Positions 58,668-64,000 of a DNA stretch of 64,000 nt are shown here, in pieces. Under the pieces are notes generated by a model. It was not told the origin of the DNA, did not search any database, and saw nothing but the letters and a program-made list of their open reading frames with translations. Within the stretch, counting starts at the first letter, position 1. The number at the start of each line of letters is the position of its first letter. This stretch comes from Sulfurospirillum sp036802865 (GTDB lineage: Bacteria; Campylobacterota; Campylobacteria; Campylobacterales; Sulfurospirillaceae), in the NCBI RefSeq assembly GCF_036802865.1, contig NZ_DAIRVK010000001.1, positions 744,001-808,000 on the forward strand, in the 5' to 3' direction. The position numbers and the translations under genes were made by a program.

Positions 58668-59411
58668 TTACTCTCCGCTCTCAGTTTCCCCATCATATGC
58701 CATAATGCCGTATTCTAGGTTAAGTACCATTTTAAAACCCATGTGTTTTAAAATGCGTTGACAATATGCACTCCTGCTTCCGCTGTAGCAGTACAAGATA
58801 ACAGGTGTGTTCTCTTTGCCACTGAGTTGTTCTAGCGCTGTGTGAAAACTGGTTGTGGGGATCAAGAAGTCTGTACCTACGATGCGGTTGCCTATCCACT
58901 CCATCCATTCGCGGGTATCGACAAGGTTAAACTCTACCTTGCCATCTTCTCTGGCTTCGAGGAGTGCTTCAAGCTCATTGCCATCGAGTTGCTCTTTTTT
59001 CATCAAGCCTTCACACTCTTCTTTGCTAAGACCCCTCGTGTGCGTATGCGCTACTTCTTCCATGGTTTCCGTTTGAGCGAGTTCTTGTGCATGCTCTGGG
59101 GTGCAAAAGATCGTACAGTGACATTTGCCTTTTTCTGGAATTTCTACAGTGAGGGCAGGGGTGCAAGGACACAAGCGGTTGTCGGCTTTTGCTTGCTCTT
59201 CAGGTGTGGCTCCAATGACCATAAAACAGGGGCAGTAACGCTTACCGTAGATGAGTTTATTGCGCGTTAAGCCTTGTTGTATGGACTCTTTGACTTCAGT
59301 GAGTGGGGTATAAGCAAAGCCAAATTGCTCGCATACCTTGTCGGTAAATACCTCTGTTTTTTCAAATTCTGCCATAAATTCGGGTGAGTTCATATCTATT
59401 TTAGTTATCAA
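58668..59411 (-). CDS. Ferredoxin-thioredoxin reductase catalytic domain fused to rhodanese
   Basis: 247 residues. The N-terminal domain (about 20-105) has the FTR catalytic-chain cysteine pattern: Cys60/62 in YCPC, Cys81/83 in LCPC, Cys97/99 in CHC and Cys103. These would bind a [4Fe-4S] cluster beside a redox-active disulfide. The C-terminal domain (about 155-245) is a rhodanese with active Cys208 in YCYSGSRSAYC. The combination suggests an electron-driven persulfide or disulfide reduction in sulfur metabolism (inference). Start is TTG with AAGGA upstream; an in-frame ATG six codons later lacks a ribosome binding site. Confidence 0.85.
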   Translation of the reverse strand: MITKIDMNSPEFMAEFEKTEVFTDKVCEQFGFAYTPLTEVKESIQQGLTRNKLIYGKRYCPCFMVIGATPEEQAKADNRLCPCTPALTVEIPEKGKCHCTIFCTPEHAQELAQTETMEEVAHTHTRGLSKEECEGLMKKEQLDGNELEALLEAREDGKVEFNLVDTREWMEWIGNRIVGTDFLIPTTSFHTALEQLSGKENTPVILYCYSGSRSAYCQRILKHMGFKMVLNLEYGIMAYDGETESGE

Positions 59412-59484
59412 ATGTATTTCCTTGATTTATTTTTATATGCCGTATTATAGAGAATTTGCATTGGAAGAAAATTAAAAGAACGCT

Positions 59485-59494
59485 TTACATGTAA
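59485..59494. repeat. TTACATGTAA palindrome (between the FTR-rhodanese and TorD-like genes)
   Basis: The core lies within the longer perfect palindrome GCTTTACATGTAAAGC, placed in the divergent region between the two genes. Confidence 0.7.
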
Positions 59495-59613
59495 AGCATC
59501 AAGAAAAAGAGTAGATTGATTTTAAATGTAAACCATTTTGCGATTTTTTTGCTCTTTTTTTGCTTTACCATTTCTTTAGTTGGTTAAAAAATAAATTAAA
59601 AAAAGAGTTTAAG

Positions 59614-60174
59614 ATGCAAACGATTCAATCGCAAAATACTTTAAGACTGGATGACGTTAAACACCTTCGTGACATCTTTAATGCTCAAAACTCTCAAGAG
59701 CTAAAGAGAGCATTTGATGCACTTCACTCATGCATTGAAATCTCTGAAGAGGATCTTGAGGTACAGTTCAATCGTTATTTTATAGGTCCCATGGAGCCTA
59801 TTGCCGATCCGTTTGCTTCCATTTACATTGATGATCCTGATGTGGTGATGTCAAAAAGTACGTTACATGTAAGGGAATTGTACGAAACGATGGGCTTTAC
59901 GAATCCGCTTAAAAACATCATTCCCGATGATTATTTAGGCGTTGAGCTGGATGCTTATTACCAACTACTCTATCTTGAAGAGGCTAAAGGGATAACCTAC
60001 TTAAGTGAACTTCGTCACTATTTTTTACATGAACACATGAATCTTTGGGTACCTCGTTTTATCGAGAGAGCCTTAAAGGAGAGTGAGCATGACTCTAAAG
60101 CCATGACCTTTATTTTATCACAGCTCAAATCGTTATTGATAAGAGAAACTACTACACAAGGAGTTACCGCATGA
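59614..60174 (+). CDS. TorD/DmsD-family chaperone for the molybdoenzyme
   Basis: 186 residues, cytoplasmic, all-helical. The TorD-type pattern is seen in the central part: FNRYFIGPMEPIADPFASIYIDDPDVVM, ELYETMGF, NIIPDDYLGVELDAYYQLLYLEE and HMNLWVPRFIE. It probably binds the Tat signal of the neighbouring catalytic subunit and aids cofactor insertion. The ATG at 59614 has only a weak AAGAG before it. Four-base overlap with the catalytic subunit gene. Confidence 0.87.
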   Translation: MQTIQSQNTLRLDDVKHLRDIFNAQNSQELKRAFDALHSCIEISEEDLEVQFNRYFIGPMEPIADPFASIYIDDPDVVMSKSTLHVRELYETMGFTNPLKNIIPDDYLGVELDAYYQLLYLEEAKGITYLSELRHYFLHEHMNLWVPRFIERALKESEHDSKAMTFILSQLKSLLIRETTTQGVTA

Positions 60175-62447
60175 GTTACTCAAAGGAAAACGTTGAGTCC
60201 ATTGTGAACAATGGTATCAGCCGAAGAAGTTTTTTAAAAGGGCTTGCCGCCAGTGGTGTGTTGTCTTCATTCCCCGGAGGCATTCTCCAAGCCAATGAAG
60301 ATCTTAATACTAAAATACCGTATTTAGGTGAGAAGAGCTATCAAACCTTCCGCAACGCCTGTCCTAGAAACTGTTACGACACCTGTAGCATTAAAACCTA
60401 CGTTAAAGATGGCGTGATGCAGTTTATTGAGGGTGCGACTGAATCGACGTACACCAGAGGTGGCTGTTGTGTCAAGGGCAATTCATATGTTAAGAGAGTT
60501 TACTCTGCCAGACGTTTGAAATACCCGATGATGCAAGTGGGTGGTAAAGGTTCAGGTAACTGGAAACGCATCTCTTGGGATCAAGCGATGGACATTATCG
60601 CGAAGAAACTGTTGGAGATGAAAAAAGAGGACGGCACGCTTTTAGGTGCAGCACTTACAAAATACTCTGGTAACTTTGGTATTACGCATTATGGTATTGA
60701 GGGTATGTTTAACTCGATTGGTTATACCACCAGACTTGCGGGAACGCCATGTTGGCCAGCAGGAATTGATGCGCAAAACCTCGATATGGGCGATATGTGG
60801 TGTAACGATCCTGAAGAGATGAAAGACAGTAAATTTATTATTTTGTGGGGTGTGAATCCTGCGAGTAACTCAATTCACTCGATGAAATACATCTATGAAG
60901 CCAAGAAAAAAGGGGCAAAAGTTGTTGTCATTGACCCTGTTTTTACCGAAGCCGCTTCCAAAGCGAGTCAATACATTCAGATCAAAGCGGGCACCGATGG
61001 TCTTTTAGCCCTTGGAATGGCGAAGATTATTATTGACGCCAATTTGCACGATCAAAAATGGCTTGATGCGAACTCAAAAGGGTACAAAGAGTACAAAGCG
61101 TATCTTGATAAAGAGATCAAATTAGACAACGTTTCCAAAATCACAGGCATTCCTTTAGCGATGATCAAAGAGTTGGCTTTATCGTTTGCCAAAGCGAAAC
61201 CTGCGACGATTTGGATGGGTTATGGCATGCAACGCCACACTAATGGCGGTTCGATGATCCGTGCGATTGACGCATTCGTTGCCGTATCTGGAAACATCGG
61301 AAAATACGCAGGAGGGGCTCGTTATGGACACCTCAATACATGGGGCTTTAACTACGCAGCGCTCAGCATGCCAAAACCAGAAGGTAGTGTGGGTTACACA
61401 GGTCCTGAAGCGGCAAAAGGTGATGTTGCCCAAGGAAAAGATGCAAAATCAAACTATACCGATCGTTTCTTGAACATCAACAAAACCGCGCGCGAGCTGA
61501 TCAATGCGAAAGAGCCAAAAGTAAGACTCCTTTGGGTTGCATGTAAAAACGTTTTTGCACAAGATTTTGACCGCAATCAACTCATCCGTGCTTTCCAACA
61601 ACTTGACCTTGTTGTGGTTGCAGACCAGTTCTTCAATGAAACCGCTAAATGGGCAGACATCGTTCTCCCCGTTGCGACGCAATTTGAAGAGTATGATGTG
61701 AACGTCTCTTACTGGCACTATTGGTTGACACTCAATGAGCAAGCGATCAAACCACTCTTTGAAGTCAAATCAGACCTTGAAATCGCAGCGATGCTCTCAA
61801 AACGTATGAATCAACTTCAAGCGGGCTCTTGTACCTTCCCTCAAAGTGTTGATACCAAAGCGATGATGGTCAAAGAGTTTAACCCTGGTATTTACGAGCA
61901 ATTTGGCATCAAATCATGGGAAGAGCTTAAAAATGGACCGGTCAAAGCCAAAGCGGTAATCCCTTATGCCGATGGCAAGTTTAAAACACCAAGTGGTAAA
62001 TTTGAGTTTTACTCGGACAAAGCATTGGAGCTTTTTGGAAGCGCCTTGCCAACGTATCTTGAAGTGCGTAAACCGTACGATAAATTCCGTATGACCTCAC
62101 CTCACAGCAGATGGAGTTTGCACTCACAATTCCAAAACTTAGAGTGGATGGAAGATGTGCATCCTGAACCTTACGTGTACATCAATCCTGATGATGCCGA
62201 AGCGAAAATGGTCAAAGAGGGCGACACCGTAGCGGTCTTTAATAAACAAGGACTCTTAAGACTCAAAGCCAAACTCACGGACAATGTTCAAGCAGGTACG
62301 GTTTTGATGTATGAGCAGTGGTATAACAACAACATTTATAACGTCAATGAGCTTGTCGATGACACCAGCTCTGACATGGGTGCGTTTAAGACAGGTGCGC
62401 CTGGCGTTGCACTGCACGATACCTTTGTCAACTTTAGAAAACTATAA
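60171..62447 (+). CDS. DMSO-reductase-family molybdopterin oxidoreductase, catalytic subunit
   Basis: 758 residues, periplasmic. Tat signal SRRSFLKGLAASGVL, then the [4Fe-4S] motif CPRNCYDTC with the distal cysteine in GGCCVKGN. Molybdopterin domains: ILWGVNPASNSIH, WMGYGMQRHTNGG, ADQFFNETAKWADIVLPVATQFEEYD and the C-terminal dinucleotide-binding RMTSPHSRWSLHSQFQN. The molybdenum ligand is probably in the segment RLAGTPCWPAGID, but I cannot assign it with certainty. The closest visible relatives are DmsA/YnfE-like reductases, so an S- or N-oxide, or another terminal acceptor, is likely. It is followed by its Fe-S subunit gene. Confidence 0.88.
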   Translation: MSYSKENVESIVNNGISRRSFLKGLAASGVLSSFPGGILQANEDLNTKIPYLGEKSYQTFRNACPRNCYDTCSIKTYVKDGVMQFIEGATESTYTRGGCCVKGNSYVKRVYSARRLKYPMMQVGGKGSGNWKRISWDQAMDIIAKKLLEMKKEDGTLLGAALTKYSGNFGITHYGIEGMFNSIGYTTRLAGTPCWPAGIDAQNLDMGDMWCNDPEEMKDSKFIILWGVNPASNSIHSMKYIYEAKKKGAKVVVIDPVFTEAASKASQYIQIKAGTDGLLALGMAKIIIDANLHDQKWLDANSKGYKEYKAYLDKEIKLDNVSKITGIPLAMIKELALSFAKAKPATIWMGYGMQRHTNGGSMIRAIDAFVAVSGNIGKYAGGARYGHLNTWGFNYAALSMPKPEGSVGYTGPEAAKGDVAQGKDAKSNYTDRFLNINKTARELINAKEPKVRLLWVACKNVFAQDFDRNQLIRAFQQLDLVVVADQFFNETAKWADIVLPVATQFEEYDVNVSYWHYWLTLNEQAIKPLFEVKSDLEIAAMLSKRMNQLQAGSCTFPQSVDTKAMMVKEFNPGIYEQFGIKSWEELKNGPVKAKAVIPYADGKFKTPSGKFEFYSDKALELFGSALPTYLEVRKPYDKFRMTSPHSRWSLHSQFQNLEWMEDVHPEPYVYINPDDAEAKMVKEGDTVAVFNKQGLLRLKAKLTDNVQAGTVLMYEQWYNNNIYNVNELVDDTSSDMGAFKTGAPGVALHDTFVNFRKL

Positions 62448-62459
62448 CAGGAGATTGTG

Positions 62460-63098
62460 ATGCAAAAAGCTTTTTTAGTCGATGGCAGTATCTGTCTAGG
62501 ATGTAATACGTGTGCAATGGCCTGTAAAAATCAGTATCATCAAGATAAAGGGATTTTGTGGCGAAAAGTGCGTGAGATCGGAGCGGAGGAGTATCATATG
62601 GATAATAACAATATCTTACCTACCTTAGTTTCATATCAAAAAGCACCAAACGCACAGATGCCTATGGAGCGCTTTTATTTTTCACTGGCATGTAACCATT
62701 GTGAAAATCCAGCGTGTGTGGCGATTTGTCCTGTGGGCGCGCATACGAAAGACCCTGAAACAGGCATTTGTAAACATGACCAAACCATCTGTATTGGGTG
62801 TGGTGGTTGTGTGAAAGCGTGTCCGTTTGGCGCTTCAAAGTTCAATGAAAAGATGGGACAAGCCGAGAAATGCAGTATGTGTTGGGAGAGACAAGCCGAT
62901 GGAAAAACAACGGCGTGTGTTCAGTCCTGCCCTGTAGGCGCAATCGCAATTATTGATCTTCACGATCCAAAGTATAAAGAGTATGCAAATGCTGCACCGA
63001 TTGGCATTGACTATGCGATCAACGCTGAGACGAAACCGACGACGCGGTTTATCCACCCTTCGATGCCAAAAGAGGTCTATAGACTTCCAAAAGGATAA
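62460..63098 (+). CDS. DmsB-like iron-sulfur electron transfer subunit
   Basis: 212 residues with sixteen cysteines in four [4Fe-4S] groups: CLGCNTCAMAC, CNHCENPACVAICP, CIGCGGCVKACP and CSMC with the later CVQSCP. It carries electrons to the catalytic subunit. No signal peptide, so it is co-exported with the Tat subunit. ATG at 62460 preceded by CAGGAG; a GTG three bases earlier is possible. No DmsC/NrfD-like anchor gene follows in the window. Confidence 0.92.
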   Translation: MQKAFLVDGSICLGCNTCAMACKNQYHQDKGILWRKVREIGAEEYHMDNNNILPTLVSYQKAPNAQMPMERFYFSLACNHCENPACVAICPVGAHTKDPETGICKHDQTICIGCGGCVKACPFGASKFNEKMGQAEKCSMCWERQADGKTTACVQSCPVGAIAIIDLHDPKYKEYANAAPIGIDYAINAETKPTTRFIHPSMPKEVYRLPKG

Positions 63099-63102
63099 TC
63101 TC

Positions 63103-63465
63103 ATGAGAGCAACACTTCTTACTTTAGTGTTCGCTTGTAGTGTTGTGTTTTCTTACGCTTGGGGGAATCCTCCCCCGAGTACTTGTAGTTTTGGTGACCC
63201 TCTTTTTGAGGCATTGTCTCATCAAAACGTTACGCTTATAGAGCCTAAAAACTACGTAGTAGGCGAAGAAAACTTCGTTATAATACAGCTCGAAAAGCCT
63301 GAACTCCCCTCCGGCTATATGGTAAGTGTTTTTGTGGATACCCTAAAATCACCCAAGAGTGAGCCTGAAGTGCAAGGCTGGTACCCTAAAACGAGCATTA
63401 AGCCTTTGGTTGAGGGCATTTATGAGATGTCGGTTCGTGTGAACCTGATGTATAAAGGGAGCTGA
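63103..63465 (+). CDS. Small exported protein of the molybdoenzyme operon
   Basis: 120 residues with a clear signal peptide (MRATLLTLVFACSVVFSYA). The mature part looks beta-rich: NYVVGEENFVIIQLEKPELPSGYMVSVFVD, then GWYPKTSIKPLVEGIYEMSVRVNLMYKGS. I do not recognise the family; a periplasmic binding or assembly protein is possible. It begins four bases after the DmsB-like gene with AAGGATAA, so it is co-transcribed. A longer upstream reading overlaps the preceding gene in another frame and is not used. Confidence 0.78.
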   Translation: MRATLLTLVFACSVVFSYAWGNPPPSTCSFGDPLFEALSHQNVTLIEPKNYVVGEENFVIIQLEKPELPSGYMVSVFVDTLKSPKSEPEVQGWYPKTSIKPLVEGIYEMSVRVNLMYKGS

Positions 63466-63674
63466 GGCGGTATTTTGGTTGCAAGTCTTGCAAATACAAA
63501 GATTCGTTTTACTGCTAAGAAGCCAAAATGAATAAATGAGATTACCAAAACTTTTCTGCCTCGTTAGAGGCAAGCTTAGCGCCACAGCGGCGTAGCGTAG
63601 GTTTTTGGGCTTTGCCTAAAAAACGTGATAAAAGAGTTCTGTAAGAACTCTGCTTTAAATAAGGAGCATCAAAC
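63466..63674 (+). terminator. Intergenic region with terminator hairpins
   Basis: 209 bp. GGTTTTTGGGC with GCCTAAAAAAC (about 63600-63625) forms an imperfect stem. A second one, AGAGTTCT with AGAACTCT (about 63635-63650), is followed by GCTTT. These close the molybdoenzyme operon; the AAGGAG for the next gene is at 63661-63666. Confidence 0.55.
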
Positions 63675-64000
63675 GTGGATAAACTTTTTTTGGAACGATT
63701 GAAGACGCTCACTATTCTCTATGTCGAAGATGAAGAGGGCATCCGTAAAAACATTGCCGCATCGCTTCGCTACTATACCAAAGAAGTCATCGAAGCGGAG
63801 AACGGCAAAATTGCTTTAGAACTTTATAAAACTGAAAATCCAGACATTGTGATTACCGATATTTTAATGCCTGTTATGAACGGTGTGGATCTTGTAAGAG
63901 AGATTCGTAAAACCGATGAAATGACACCGCTTGTTATCATCTCTGCGCATACCGATAGAGAGTATTTGCTCAAAGTGGTTGATCTGCATTTAGAGCAGTA
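63675..64000 (+). CDS. Response regulator (partial, receiver domain)
   Basis: Starts at GTG 63675 after AAGGAG and runs beyond the window. The receiver domain is clear: LYVEDEEGIRKNIAASL (acidic pocket), DIVITDILMPVMNG (phospho-acceptor Asp) and LVIISAHTD. The output domain is not in view. It may control the molybdoenzyme operon in front of it (position only). Confidence 0.88.
   Translation, partial: MDKLFLERLKTLTILYVEDEEGIRKNIAASLRYYTKEVIEAENGKIALELYKTENPDIVITDILMPVMNGVDLVREIRKTDEMTPLVIISAHTDREYLLKVVDLHLEQ

Overview
The window reads as a chromosome segment of a free-living, respiratory member of the Campylobacterota, most like Sulfurospirillum. The evidence is gene content and order: nrfHAIJ, napAGHBFLD without napC, a selenocysteine formate dehydrogenase with its small Tat-signal partner, DUF4492-cydAB, a DMSO-reductase-type enzyme, DUF6858 and DUF134 proteins, and an AT-rich base composition. 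No rRNA, tRNA, CRISPR array or insertion sequence was recognised.

Layout. 0-3.6 kb (minus strand): yggT (partial), a degenerate GltX paralogue, and glnS with a YqeY-like tail. 3.7-13.2 kb: a two-component system, then a two-partner secretion pair (large GLUG-repeat adhesin TpsA and its outer-membrane transporter TpsB). 13.2-21.4 kb: the ammonifying nitrite reductase operon nrfHAIJ, flanked by two Crp/Fnr regulators and followed by a PilJ-type receptor with no recognisable output domain. 21.5-23.1 kb: an RBBP9-like hydrolase and lrgAB. 23.1-32.1 kb: two divergent operons that together look like a metalloid (probably arsenic) sugar pathway. These encode a TIGR04282-TIGR04283 glycosyltransferase fusion, a methylthioribose-kinase-like enzyme, two rhodaneses, two TVP38 membrane proteins around a CCG-domain Fe-S protein, and a 996-residue radical SAM / ArsM-like methyltransferase / DUF5714 fusion. 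32-35.3 kb: mixed small genes. 35.4-40.8 kb (minus): fdhABC with a UGA selenocysteine codon, then a ferredoxin. 40.9-42.8 kb: a decayed porin gene and a TIR-like/deoxyribosyltransferase-like gene. 43-50.3 kb: nap operon and a PAS protein. 50.6-53.6 kb: a SLAC1-type transporter between two DUF6858 paralogues, and NifX-like proteins. 53.7-56.7 kb: cytochrome bd oxidase. 56.8-59.4 kb: ychF, a YwqK-like protein, and a ferredoxin-thioredoxin-reductase/rhodanese fusion. 59.6-64 kb: a molybdopterin oxidoreductase operon and a partial response regulator.

How it works together. Formate oxidation (fdh) can feed the quinone pool, which is drained by nitrate (Nap), nitrite (Nrf), oxygen (Cyd) or the substrate of the 60-63 kb molybdoenzyme. 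nrf and nap share a TTGAC-N4-GTCAA-type box placed identically relative to a -10 element (about -41.5), which suggests co-regulation by a Crp/Fnr factor such as one of the two next to nrf. The palindrome TTACATGTAA occurs 14 times, nine of them outside genes, and forms terminator arms at two places. The most interesting locus is the 23-32 kb cluster, where a fused enzyme plus sugar-handling enzymes suggests an arsenosugar-like route with an unfamiliar architecture.
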